Below, one piece after another: positions 1 through 8,500 of a stretch of DNA of 35,949 bases (its first letter is position 1; each line of letters opens with the position of its first letter). Both the position numbers and the translations under genes were made by a program. The stretch spans positions 1 through 35,949 of the forward strand of contig JAAWBD010000097.1 in assembly GCA_022792495.1 (NCBI GenBank). Direction: 5' to 3'. This DNA is from Oscillospiraceae bacterium. Lineage in GTDB: Bacteria; Bacillota; Clostridia; Oscillospirales; Oscillospiraceae. Below the pieces are notes generated by a model, which was given only the letters and a program-made list of their open reading frames with translations, ran no database searches and had not been told where the DNA came from.

Positions 1-381
1 CACCATGGCCGTGGCGTCCTTGAACATATCCCCGAACAGGCCGCCCCCCAAAAAGGAGCGGTCGCCGGGCCGTATCATCAGATAGTACCCCACGGGGATG
101 GGCAGCTTCCCCCTGGAGGAGATGTGGGCCCGGAAGGCGGGGAGATAGGGGGACTTGTCGTGGCTGAAGCGGGTGTCCCTCACCAGCTTGAAGGTCAGTT
201 CTTTGGGAGAGCTGCCCAAAATGCTCCCGTCAAACTGTCCGATCTCCAGCATCAGGGCCTGGAGCAGCTCCTCAAATGCGGCGTTGGCCTTTGTGCGGCG
301 CTCCTTGTTGGCGTGAAACCACTCCCGGTCGTTGTTCCTCTCCAGATCGGACAGAAAGTCCAGAATGAGCCCTGTATCCAT
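1..381 (-). CDS. DUF2461 (TIGR02453-like) family protein, N-terminal part
   Basis: The gene begins with ATG at 381 and stays open to the window edge, so only the first 127 residues are visible. They include NNDREWFHANK near residue 18, a segment LTFKLVRDTRFSHDKSPY, and GYYLMIRPGDRSFLGGG. This order (a REWF box, an R-F-S-H-D-K-S-PY box, then a G-Y-Y/G-GG strand) is typical of DUF2461 proteins, whose biochemical role is unknown. A ribosome binding site AGAGGGGGG lies just upstream, within the 15-base gap after the sigma-factor gene, so the two genes probably form one transcript. Family call is good; function is not established. Confidence 0.8.
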   Translation of the reverse strand, partial: MDTGLILDFLSDLERNNDREWFHANKERRTKANAAFEELLQALMLEIGQFDGSILGSSPKELTFKLVRDTRFSHDKSPYLPAFRAHISSRGKLPIPVGYYLMIRPGDRSFLGGGLFGDMFKDATAMV

Positions 382-396
382 GGGTTAGCCCCCCCT

Positions 397-1248
397 CTAA
401 GAATTTGTGACGAAGGAAAAGACCGGAGAGGCCAAAACCTCCTGAATGAACTCCCTTGTGGCCTCAGGACAGTGGTAAGCCTTGCAGAAGGAAAAATCCT
501 GGGCCAAGTCGTCTATCTCCTCCATGGCCCGTTTTACATGGAGCATGGCCTCCACGGGGATCTCCACGGCCCCGGTGTGTTCCAGCCGCTGGGGATCGAT
601 CCGGTGACAATGCACGGCGTAATGGATACGGTCCCGGCATTTGCACTTGCCGCCGCCGTACTCCCCGCAATACCGCCCAAGAAAATCCGCCATTTTCCTG
701 CGTGTCCGGGAAAGCCGCTGGCGGTATGCCTCCGGGGTCATCCCCAGAATATCTCCCGCCACGCGGCTGTCAAGGCGGAACATGGTGCCCAGTATGAAAA
801 TACACCGGCTCTCCCCGTCCAGGCACTGGAGCATCACGTTGGTGCAGGACAGCTTCAGCTCCTCCGCCAAAAGCTCCCTGTCCACCTCCGGGCCCAGCTC
901 CGGCGCATCCTGGATCGGCCCGTTTTCAATGTCCTCCCCATAATACTCAAAGCTCAGGGGACGGTGGGCAAACATATGCTTTTTGTAGTTTTTCAGGTGG
1001 TTTACGGCAATGCGGAACACCCAGGTCTCAAAGGAGCTCTCCCCCCGAAAGGAGGACAGGTGGGTCATGATCTTCAGCAGGATATCCTGGGTGGCGTCCT
1101 CCGCGTCCGAAAAGGTGCCCAGCATCCGCAGGGACAGGTTGAATACGGTGTCCTGCACGCTGAGAAGAAGGGCCTCAAGCGCCCTTTTGTCTCCCGCCGT
1201 GGCCTGTCCCACCAAAGCCTGTAGATCTGCATCCTTTTTATCTCTCAT
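397..1248 (-). CDS. Sigma-70 family (ECF-like) RNA polymerase sigma factor with Cys-rich C-terminal extension
   Basis: The 283-residue protein has a sigma region 2 at about residues 27-88, with the DAEDATQDILLKI helix and the SSFETWVFRIAVNHLKN promoter-melting segment. A sigma region 4 helix-turn-helix spans about 130-190 (SRVAGDILGMTPEAYRQRLSR). ECF factors are usually 160-200 residues; here about 90 extra residues follow. They open with a cysteine cluster (C194, C202, C204, C214) and contain two more cysteines (C255, C260), which suggests metal or redox sensing (inference). No anti-sigma gene is adjacent; the next gene is DUF2461, 15 bases downstream. Start chosen at the ATG after GGGAGGT, 8 bases away. 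Target promoters unknown. Confidence 0.85.
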   Translation of the reverse strand: MRDKKDADLQALVGQATAGDKRALEALLLSVQDTVFNLSLRMLGTFSDAEDATQDILLKIMTHLSSFRGESSFETWVFRIAVNHLKNYKKHMFAHRPLSFEYYGEDIENGPIQDAPELGPEVDRELLAEELKLSCTNVMLQCLDGESRCIFILGTMFRLDSRVAGDILGMTPEAYRQRLSRTRRKMADFLGRYCGEYGGGKCKCRDRIHYAVHCHRIDPQRLEHTGAVEIPVEAMLHVKRAMEEIDDLAQDFSFCKAYHCPEATREFIQEVLASPVFSFVTNS

Positions 1249-1350
1249 TTGTTTTTACCTCCCACCTGATTAGACAACGCCGGACGGCCTTTGTGACAGA
1301 AAAAATAAAAAGGGAACCGAAAATGTCCGCCTTGGCCCCTGGCCTCTGCC

Positions 1351-1508
1351 TTACTTCTTGCTTCTGACGGGCAGCCAGACCTGGCATTGCATATTCCTGG
1401 GGCCGGGATCAAGGCAGGCCTCGCAGACGCTTACCCCCCAAAACGCCCATGGGCTGGCTGCTCCCACGATACGAAAGGCGGCTTTTTCTTCAATATACCA
1501 ATATCCAT
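1351..1508 (-). pseudogene. Remnant of a GyrI-like / AraC effector-binding domain protein, internally deleted
   Basis: Reading leftward from an ATG at 1508 preceded by GGGGAGGGG, a frame gives YIEEKAAFRIVGAASPW and then, after only about 10 residues, CEACLDPGPRNMQCQVWLPV followed by RSKK and a stop. The first piece resembles the N-terminus of GyrI-like domain proteins (Y-x-I-x-x-K-x-A-F-x-V-V-G). The last resembles their C-terminus (D-P-x..-C-E-I-W-I-P-V-K-K). A complete domain needs well over 100 residues between them. The ATG is also out of frame with YIEEK by a small indel. I read this as a decayed gene with a large internal deletion. Recognition is by motif only; a chance ORF remains possible. 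Confidence 0.5.
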
Positions 1509-1695
1509 GGTTTTTCCGCCCCTCCCCGGAGCTCGGAGGCCGGAGACGTCCGCCTCCGGCGGATATATTCCGAAAAGGGGATGCCCGCCATGTATGCAAA
1601 CATTTTTAGGCGGCGTACCGCCTCTCTTTTTATGCACAAAAAAGAGAGGGGAAGGATGAAAAAGCATAGCTGCCCTGTTCCACGGCGTAGGCCCC
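1509..1695. other. Gene-free stretch with three hairpin-forming inverted repeats
   Basis: No convincing gene. Three inverted repeats are visible: GCCGGAG/CTCCGGC (1539-1545 with 1554-1560), AGGCGG/CCGCCT (1608-1613 with 1618-1623), and CCTCTCTTTTT/AAAAAGAGAGG (1621-1631 with 1639-1649). On the plus strand AGGCGG-CGTA-CCGCCT is followed by CTCTTTTT, which looks like a terminator although no plus-strand gene precedes it. On the minus strand the 11-bp repeat follows the rluA-type gene but lacks a trailing U-run. The region could be decayed sequence, a small RNA or a dispersed repeat; none can be proven here. Confidence 0.4.
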
Positions 1696-2598
1696 TCAGC
1701 CTATGGGGCCCTTTGTTGTGTCCAGCAGCCGGGCCATATCTTCCGGCAGGGGGGCCTCAAAGGTCAGCCTCGCCCCGGTAAAGGGCTGCTTCAGCTCCAG
1801 CCTTGCGGAGTGGAGGGCGGGGCGGGGGATCAGGTGGGGAGCCTCGGTGCCGTAGAGGAAATCCCCCGCCAGGGGGTGGCCCAGATAGGCCATGTGGACC
1901 CGGATCTGGTGGGTCCGCCCGGTCTCCAGCTGCAGCCGAACCAGGGAAAAGCGGGGGGTGGTCTCCACCACCTCATAGTGGGTTTGGGCCCGCTTCCCGT
2001 CGGGCCGCACCTCCTGGCGGATATAGGAGGTGTCGGTTCGTCCCAGGGGGGCGTCGATGACCCCCCAGCGGGGAGCGGGGCAGCCCTGGCATACCGCCAG
2101 ATACTCTCGCAGAAAATCCCCCGAGTGAAGGGCCTGGGTCAGGACGTGCTGGGCCGCCGGGTGCTTTGCCACCACCATCAGCCCCGAGGTACCCTTGTCC
2201 AGCCGGTGTACCGGGTGGAAGTCCGCCTCCAGACCGATCTGCCCGTAGTAATGTACCAGCCGGGCCCCCAGGGAGTCCTCCCAGCTTCCGGCGCAGGGGT
2301 GCACCGCCAGCCCCGGGGGCTTGTCCACCACCAGCAGATCCTCGTCCTCGTAGCGGATATCCACCGGCCCCTCGTTAGGCACGATATCCGAGGGGGCCCT
2401 GTCGTCGGCCAGGATGGCCACCACCTGCCCGGCGTGAACCAGATAGCTGGTGTAGATGTCCTCCCCGTCCACCAAAAGCCCGTGGGGCCGCCGCTTGGAT
2501 CGGCGGATGGCCGCGGTGGAAAGCCCGTGCCGCCGCAGGATGGCGTCCACCCGCTTCCCCTCCTCCTCGGGGTTTACATAAAACTCCAAATACCGCAT
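1696..2598 (-). CDS. RluA-family 23S rRNA pseudouridine synthase
   Basis: This 300-residue protein carries an S4-like RNA-binding segment (about residues 14-75) followed by the RluA catalytic domain. Motif II, HRLDKGTSGLMVVAK (131-145), contains the catalytic Asp (D134) that attacks the target uridine ring. The later boxes LETGRTHQIRVHMAYLGHPL and the DFLYG element are also intact. The family isomerises specific uridines in rRNA, or in tRNA for some members, in the cytoplasm; which uridine cannot be read from sequence. The start ATG follows GGGAGGGGAGG at suitable spacing. It stands alone, between the pseudogene region and a terminator shared with the symporter gene. Confidence 0.9.
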   Translation of the reverse strand: MRYLEFYVNPEEEGKRVDAILRRHGLSTAAIRRSKRRPHGLLVDGEDIYTSYLVHAGQVVAILADDRAPSDIVPNEGPVDIRYEDEDLLVVDKPPGLAVHPCAGSWEDSLGARLVHYYGQIGLEADFHPVHRLDKGTSGLMVVAKHPAAQHVLTQALHSGDFLREYLAVCQGCPAPRWGVIDAPLGRTDTSYIRQEVRPDGKRAQTHYEVVETTPRFSLVRLQLETGRTHQIRVHMAYLGHPLAGDFLYGTEAPHLIPRPALHSARLELKQPFTGARLTFEAPLPEDMARLLDTTKGPIG

Positions 2599-2667
2599 TT
2601 CGGAACGCCTCCCCTCCCATTATTTTCCCTCTCAATTTACCACAGTCGGCCCATCAGGTCAAACGGA

Positions 2668-2697
2668 AAAAAGCGGGCGGAAAACCGCCCGCTTTTT
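2668..2697 (-). terminator. Intrinsic terminator after the symporter gene
   Basis: A 13-bp perfect inverted repeat (AAAAAGCGGGCGG / CCGCCCGCTTTTT) with an AAAA loop. The minus strand runs into a U-tract directly after the stem, 32 bases beyond the symporter stop. Confidence 0.88.
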
Positions 2698-2729
2698 CTC
2701 CAAAATAGGTTACAAAATGGTAACAAAAA

Positions 2730-3920
2730 TTACAGGGCCGGGGGCTGGACAGATTCCTTCCGGATGCCGTGCTTTTCGGCGTATCCGGTGAGCATAAGGG
2801 TGAGGGCGCCGTCCCCGGTAATGTTGCAGGCGGTGCCGAAGCTGTCCTGGAGGGCGAACACCGCCAGCATCAGGGCCTGCCCGGTGCCGTCGAAGCCCAG
2901 GATCCCGGAGATGAGCCCCAGAGAGGCCATCACCGTACCTCCCGGAACCCCTGGGGCGCCGATGGCAAAGACTCCCAGCAGAAGGCAGAACAGCACCATG
3001 GTTCCAAGCCCGGGAAGCTCGCCGTAGAGGACTTGGGAGACCGTCATGCAGAAGAATACCTCGGTGAGCACCGAGCCGCACAGGTGGATATTTGCAAAGA
3101 GGGGGATGCCGAAATCCACCATATCGGAGCGCAGATTCGCACTTTTTCGGGCGCATTGGAGGGCCACCGCCAGGGTGGCGGCGGAGGACATGGTGCCCAC
3201 GGCGGTGAGGTAGGCCGGGCCGTACCGCTTTACCACCTCCAGGCCTGAACGGCCGGAGTAGAGGGTGGCGGCGCCGTAGAGCAAGGCCATCCAGAGGTAG
3301 TGGCCCGCCATGACGATGCCGATGACCACAAGGAACACGGGAAGCTGCTTGGTGATAGAGCCTTCCCAGGCCAGGGAGCAGAAGGTGGTGGCGATATAGA
3401 AGGGGAGGATGGGGATGACCACCCGCTTGACAATGTCCAGGACGATGGCCTGGAGCTCCTGGAGGAGAAGGGTCACCGTCTTAGCCCGGGTCCACACGGC
3501 GGCCAGGCCCAGGAGGATGGAGAGGGCCAGGGCGCTCATGACGGGCATGAGCTGGGGAATGTCCAGCCGGAAGGCGATCTCGGGCAGCATTCGCAGGCCC
3601 TCCACCTCCGAGGCGATGCTCAGGTGGGGGATGAGGAGGTAGCCCGAGCCCATGGAGAGGAGGGCGGCCAGAACGCTGGAGGCGTAGGCCAGCAGGACGG
3701 CCACCGCCAGCATCCGGGTGGCCCCGGAGCCCAGCTTGGTGATGGAGGGGGCGATGAAGCCGATGACGATGAGGGGGACGCAGAAGGAGACGAGCTGGCC
3801 CAGGATATAGTTGAGGGTCACCACCACCTCCATGGCCCCCGCCGGGAGGGCCAGCCCCAGCGACACGCCCAGGGCCAGGGCCAGCAGGAGCCGGGCGGGC
3901 AGGCTTTTGAAAAAGTTCAT
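2730..3920 (-). CDS. Dicarboxylate/amino acid:cation symporter (DAACS family), atypical binding site
   Basis: A 396-residue, very hydrophobic protein with the DAACS fold landmarks: the serine-rich re-entrant loop GTMSSAATL (about 242-250), the GAPGVPGG loop (about 321-328), and the TM8 signature DSFGTACNITGD (359-370). These sodium- or proton-coupled carriers import acidic or neutral amino acids or C4-dicarboxylates. Two canonical positions are altered. The TM7 NMDGT motif reads HLCGS (within PLFANIHLCGS, 273-283), and the TM8 arginine that normally binds the substrate side-chain carboxylate is glycine. Substrate is therefore uncertain and probably not glutamate or aspartate (inference). The ATG at 3920 sits 7 bases from AGGAGG; an in-frame ATG at 3926 is only 1 base from it. 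Monocistronic. Confidence 0.85.
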   Translation of the reverse strand: MNFFKSLPARLLLALALGVSLGLALPAGAMEVVVTLNYILGQLVSFCVPLIVIGFIAPSITKLGSGATRMLAVAVLLAYASSVLAALLSMGSGYLLIPHLSIASEVEGLRMLPEIAFRLDIPQLMPVMSALALSILLGLAAVWTRAKTVTLLLQELQAIVLDIVKRVVIPILPFYIATTFCSLAWEGSITKQLPVFLVVIGIVMAGHYLWMALLYGAATLYSGRSGLEVVKRYGPAYLTAVGTMSSAATLAVALQCARKSANLRSDMVDFGIPLFANIHLCGSVLTEVFFCMTVSQVLYGELPGLGTMVLFCLLLGVFAIGAPGVPGGTVMASLGLISGILGFDGTGQALMLAVFALQDSFGTACNITGDGALTLMLTGYAEKHGIRKESVQPPAL

Positions 3921-4064
3921 GTCCATTCCTCCTAAAAATCAAGTGGGCGTCCCCTTCCGGAGAGGGCGGGGAAAGCCGCGTATCCCATGATATTCTGGCG
4001 CGGGGGAAAGGGACTATGCAAACGGGGAAAAATAGAGTATAATAACCCCAAAGAGGTGGTATTC

Positions 4065-5276
4065 ATGGCTGAAAAACTGGGCGTATATATCCACATCCCC
4101 TTCTGCAAGGCCAAGTGTGATTATTGCGATTTCTACTCCCTGCCTGACAAGGAGGGGGCGATGGACGACTACCTGAAGGCCCTTACCACCCACATCCGGG
4201 AGACTGCCCCCCTGTGCAAGGGGTGGCAGGTGGACACGGTGTATATCGGCGGCGGCACACCCAGCGTGTTCGGGGCCAAGCGGATGGTGAGTCTTTTGAA
4301 GGAGATCCGCCGCCGGTTCGACGTGACAAGGGACGCGGAGGTCACCTGCGAGGCCAACCCGGAGAGCGCAGATCGGAAATTTCTCACCGCCGTCCGTAGG
4401 GCGGGGGTGAACCGGCTGAGTCTGGGGATGCAGTCGGCCTGCGACGGGGAGCTGAAGGCTGTCCACCGGCTCCACGATTTTGAGCAGGTGACCCGCGCGG
4501 TGGCGGCGGCCAGAAAGGCCAAGCTCAAAAACCTGTCCCTGGATCTGATATACGGACTGCCCGGACAGAGCATGTCCAGCTGGGAGAAGAGCGTGGAGGC
4601 CGCCCTGGCCCTTCAGCCCCAGCACCTGTCCTGCTACGGGCTGAAGGTGGAGCCGGGAACCGCCCTGGACGGCCGGGTCATGCGGGGGGAGATCCTGCCC
4701 GACGACGACATGCAGGCGGATATGTACCTATGGATGGTGGAGCGGCTGAGCCGGGAGGGGTACGTGCAGTACGAGGTATCCAACTTCGCCAAGCCCGGGT
4801 TCCAGTCCCGGCACAACCTGAAATACTGGCTGAGTAAGCCCTATGTGGGCTTTGGGCCGGGGGCCCACTCGGATTTCGGGGGGCGGCGGTACTCCTTTGT
4901 CCGGGATCTGGACAAGTATATGGCCGCCATCCTGGACGGGGGAGCGGTGATCGAGAGCTCGGAGCTGATCCCCCGGCGGGAGCGAGGGGGAGAGTACCTG
5001 ATGCTCCGGCTGCGAACCGCCCGGGGCATTGAGGAGTGGGAGTACCGGCGGGAGTTCTCCATGAACTTTGATCCCCTGGAGCAGAAGCTGGAGGAGTACG
5101 AGCGCCAGGGCTGGGCGGTGAAGAAGGACCGCCGGTGGAGGCTGACCCCCAATGGATTTTTGGTCTCCAACCAGCTGATCGGCGACCTGCTGATCCTCCA
5201 GGAGGTGGGAACCCTGGAGAATACCCTGCCCCGGCTGAGGGCGGAGGGGAAGATCAAGGGAAAAAAGGAAATGTAA
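4065..5276 (+). CDS. hemW: Radical SAM heme chaperone HemW (HemN-like)
   Basis: A 403-residue radical SAM protein. The cluster motif C14-x3-C18-x2-C21 sits in IHIPFCKAKCDYCDFYS, followed by YIGGGTPS and NRLSLGMQSACDGELKAV, and a C-terminal HemN-type region ending in GDLLILQEVGTL. HemW proteins bind heme and deliver it to membrane respiratory proteins. They derive from coproporphyrinogen III dehydrogenase HemN but have a simpler N-terminus starting directly with the strand before the cluster, as seen here. The frame extends upstream to 3987, but the ATG at 4065 follows GAGGTGG at 5 bases and aligns with the family start. A TATAAT at 4038-4043 may be the -10 box; no clear -35. A strong terminator follows. 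Confidence 0.9.
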   Translation: MAEKLGVYIHIPFCKAKCDYCDFYSLPDKEGAMDDYLKALTTHIRETAPLCKGWQVDTVYIGGGTPSVFGAKRMVSLLKEIRRRFDVTRDAEVTCEANPESADRKFLTAVRRAGVNRLSLGMQSACDGELKAVHRLHDFEQVTRAVAAARKAKLKNLSLDLIYGLPGQSMSSWEKSVEAALALQPQHLSCYGLKVEPGTALDGRVMRGEILPDDDMQADMYLWMVERLSREGYVQYEVSNFAKPGFQSRHNLKYWLSKPYVGFGPGAHSDFGGRRYSFVRDLDKYMAAILDGGAVIESSELIPRRERGGEYLMLRLRTARGIEEWEYRREFSMNFDPLEQKLEEYERQGWAVKKDRRWRLTPNGFLVSNQLIGDLLILQEVGTLENTLPRLRAEGKIKGKKEM

Positions 5277-5284
5277 AACGGGCA

Positions 5285-5321
5285 GGGGCCGCGCCGGGAG
5301 TTCAGGCGCGGCCCCTTTTTT
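5285..5321 (+). terminator. Intrinsic terminator of hemW
   Basis: An 11-bp perfect GC-rich stem (GGGGCCGCGCC / GGCGCGGCCCC), 9-base loop, then six T residues. Confidence 0.95.
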
Positions 5322-5478
5322 GCGCTGAGCCCTGAAGGGGGGAGAGGGGTTTGCTGTGGACGGGGTTTTATGTTGGGGGAAATGGAGGGCTGGTTGTATG
5401 GTTTGGTACAACTATGGGGATCCTTTTTTGTAAAATTTTTCCCGGTGGGATTTCCAAAATTTCGCTGTTTTTGACCCG

Positions 5479-5507
5479 TTTACAGGGGTAGGGAAATGTG
5501 CTATGAT
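5479..5507 (+). promoter_or_regulatory. Promoter of the phosphodiester glycosidase/SLH gene
   Basis: TTTACA (5479-5484), 17-base spacer, TATGAT (5502-5507), with a TG one base before the -10 box (TGCTATGAT). Sigma-A type, 57 bases before the start codon. Confidence 0.7.
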
Positions 5508-5564
5508 GAAAAAGCATGCTGGGACAAGCCCGGCGCGTCTTTCTTTTTGCCGATAGGAGGAAGC

Positions 5565-8500
5565 ATGAGACACTGGAATCAAAGAGTTTTGGCGGCGGGG
5601 CTGTGCCTGTCGCTTTTGATGGGGCAGGCGGCCTGGGCCTCCGATGCCCTGGGCCATGACCTGCATGGGGGGACGGTGATCCTCTCGGAGGGGACGGCCA
5701 GCACCAAGGGGTATTTTTGGAGCGATACATACGGCGACCTGCGCACCGAGCGGTATGTGAGCTATACCCCCAACGAGACGGTGCGCCCCACGGTGGCCTA
5801 CGGGGAGACCGTGCTGAGCCGGGAGACCCTGTCTACCATGGCGAAGAGACTGGAGGAGCAGGGAAAGCGGGTAGTGGGGGGCACCAACGGGGACTTCTAT
5901 GTGATGTCCACGGGGCAGCCCCTGGGGATGGTGGTGAGCGGGGGAGTGCTGCGATCCTCCTCCTCCTACCATTCTGCCATCGGGTTCCGGGAGGACGGGA
6001 CCGCCTTTGTGGGAACGCCCAACCTGTACATCTCGGTGACCATGGGGGAGGACCGGCTGACGGTGTTCGGGGGGCTGAACAAGATCCGCCAGGTGCGCAC
6101 GGCGGACGGGGGCGGGCTGACCCTGCTGACCCCGGATTTTGGGGAGAGCACCCAGAACATCTCCCCGGGGGTGGACGTGTTCCTCCGGGTGGTCACCACG
6201 GAGGAGGAGCTGGGCCAGACGATCCCCGCCGAGGAGACAGGGGTGTGGCAGGAGCTGCGGCTGTCGGATCAGCCCCGGATCGGGGGGCGGGTCAAGTGCG
6301 TGGTGGACTATGTGTCCGAGGCGGCGGGGCCCAACCCCATCCCCGAGGACGGCTTTGTGCTGACCATGAACGGGAAGGACGATGAGGGAACCCTGAATAT
6401 GCTCCGAGCCCTCCAGCCGGGGGATGAGATGAACCTGGACATCATCAGCGAGGACACCCGGTGGAACGAGGCCACCGAGGCCCTGGGGGCCATGTACCGG
6501 CTGCTGGACAACGGACAGGTGGGGAGCAACCTCTCCACCGAGAGGACCGCCCGGACGGCCATTGGGATCCAGGCGGACGGCGGGGTGATCTTCTACACCA
6601 TGGACGGCAAGCAGCCTGGGCACAGCGTGGGGGCCACCTGTGCCCAGGTGGCCCAGCGGCTGCTGGAGCTGGGCTGTGTGGAGGCGGTGGGACTGGACGG
6701 AGGAGGCTCCACCACCCTGGGGCTCACCACCCCCGCCCAGGAGAGCATGACGGTGGTGAACCGGCCCTCGGACGGGGGGGAGCGGAAAAACTCCACCGCC
6801 ATCTTCCTCACCACCGAGCTGGAGGCCACCGGGGAGCCGGGCTACCTCCAGGTGGAGCCGGGGGACGCCCTGGCGCTGGGGGGGACGGAGCTGAGCCTGG
6901 AGGCCTATGAGGTGGACACGGGCTACCGGCTGATGGGACTGGCGGGGAATGTGAGCTACGAGGCCAGCGGCGGCACGGTGGAGGGAAATATCTTTACCGC
7001 CGGGAAGGAGAGCGGGGCGGTGACCATCACCGCCCGGCAGGAGGAGCTGACGGGGACTGCCAGGGTCACTGTGGTGGGCACCCCGGATGAGATCCTGGTG
7101 ATGGACGAGACCACGGGGAGCTCGGTGGGCATTCTGGCCCTGGAGCCGGGGGAGAGCGTGCCCCTGCAGGCGGTGAGCTCCTGGCGGAAGATGAATCTGC
7201 GCTCCCAGGACACCTGCTACACCTGGAGCTGTGACGAGGCGGTGGGAACGGTGACCGCCGACGGGTATTTCACCGCCGGGGAGAGAACGGCGGAGGGGAG
7301 CCTGTATGTGGCCGCGGGGGAGAAAACGGTGACCATCCCGGTGAGCGTGGCGGGCCACATCCTGCCCCTGGAGGACTTTGAGGGGGAGAGCATCCCCTAT
7401 GCCGAAGGGCCCGGCACGGTGGGCGAGGTGGAGAAGAACCTGGCCTACGTGCGGATGGGACGGCAGAGCCTGAAGGTGAGCTATGAGATCGGGGAGGCGG
7501 GGAGCGCCCGTCTGCCCGTGGGGACGGCCATCCCCGCCGGGGAGAGGTTCCTGGGGCTTTGGGTCTACGGGGACGGGTCGGCCAATGAGATGAAGGCGGT
7601 GTTCCCGGCCGGGGAGGAGAGGCTGGAGGAGACGGTCTGCACCCTGGACTTTACGGGGTGGAGGCATGTGCTGACGGCCATCCCTGCGGGGGCCAGCGCT
7701 CTGGAGGAGCTGCAGATCGGAGGGGAGGGATCCGGCACGGTGTGGCTGGATCAGCTGACCACCTCCAACGAGGAGCTGTTTGACGACATGGCCCCGGTGA
7801 TCCAGCTGAAGCTGGAGGGGAGCCGACTTACCGCCACGGTGACAGACAATGTGGACAAGAGCTTTGCCGCCCCGGCGGTTGCCCTGTCCTTTGACGGGGC
7901 CACTCTGCCGGGAGAATGGGATCCGGTGCGGGGAACGCTGACGGCGGAGCTGCCCCTGGCCACCCGGGAGGCGGAGATCCCCCAGGGGGAGGAGGGCCAG
8001 GCGGCGGCCGAGCCCCAGCCGGCCCACCGGATATCGGTGACGGCGGTGGATGTGAGCGGCAACCTGGGCCGGGCATCCCTGGATGTTCCGGGGGACAGGC
8101 TGGTGGAGTTTGAGGACATGGCGGATCACTGGGCGGCGGGGTATGTGAGCTACCTCCACGAGCAGGGGATCACCAACGGGGTGGCCGCTGACGAGGGGCT
8201 GTACTACCTGCCCAACAACACCATCACCCGGGCGGAGTTCTTTACCATGGTGGCCCGGTGGATGGGGCTGGATCTGAGCCAGTACGCGGGGGTGGAGCTG
8301 CCCTTTGCGGACACCGCCGACATCCCCGAGTGGGCCCTGGGGGCGGTGAAGGCCATGTACGCCCGGGGGATCGTCCAGGGGAGCATGGACTATGGGGTGC
8401 TGTACGCCTACCCCGGCGCGGGGATCAGCCGGGGGGAGGTTATGACCATCCTGGGCCGGACCCAGCTGCGGGGCTGGCCTGAGGCGGAGCTGGACGGCTT

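Noticed and set aside
124-1224. 366-codon open frame on the plus strand
   Set aside because: Antisense to DUF2461 and the sigma factor, both of which have clear family motifs.
1351-1667. 6S RNA or SRP RNA in the gene-free stretch
   Set aside because: No long imperfect duplex with central bubble and no conserved SRP tetraloop domain could be recognised.
1810-3027. 405-codon open frame on the plus strand
   Set aside because: Runs across the rluA-type gene, a terminator and part of the symporter gene in antisense; composition is that of a shadow.
5393-5412. Small inverted repeat GTTGTA/TACAAC as a regulatory site of the SLH glycosidase gene
   Set aside because: Only six base pairs, 67 bases upstream of the -35 box, with no second copy; could be chance.
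5412-8159. 915-codon open frame on the minus strand
   Set aside because: It is antisense to the SLH glycosidase gene, is rich in His, Pro, Gly and Arg as expected for a GC-rich shadow frame, and has no domain or ribosome binding site.
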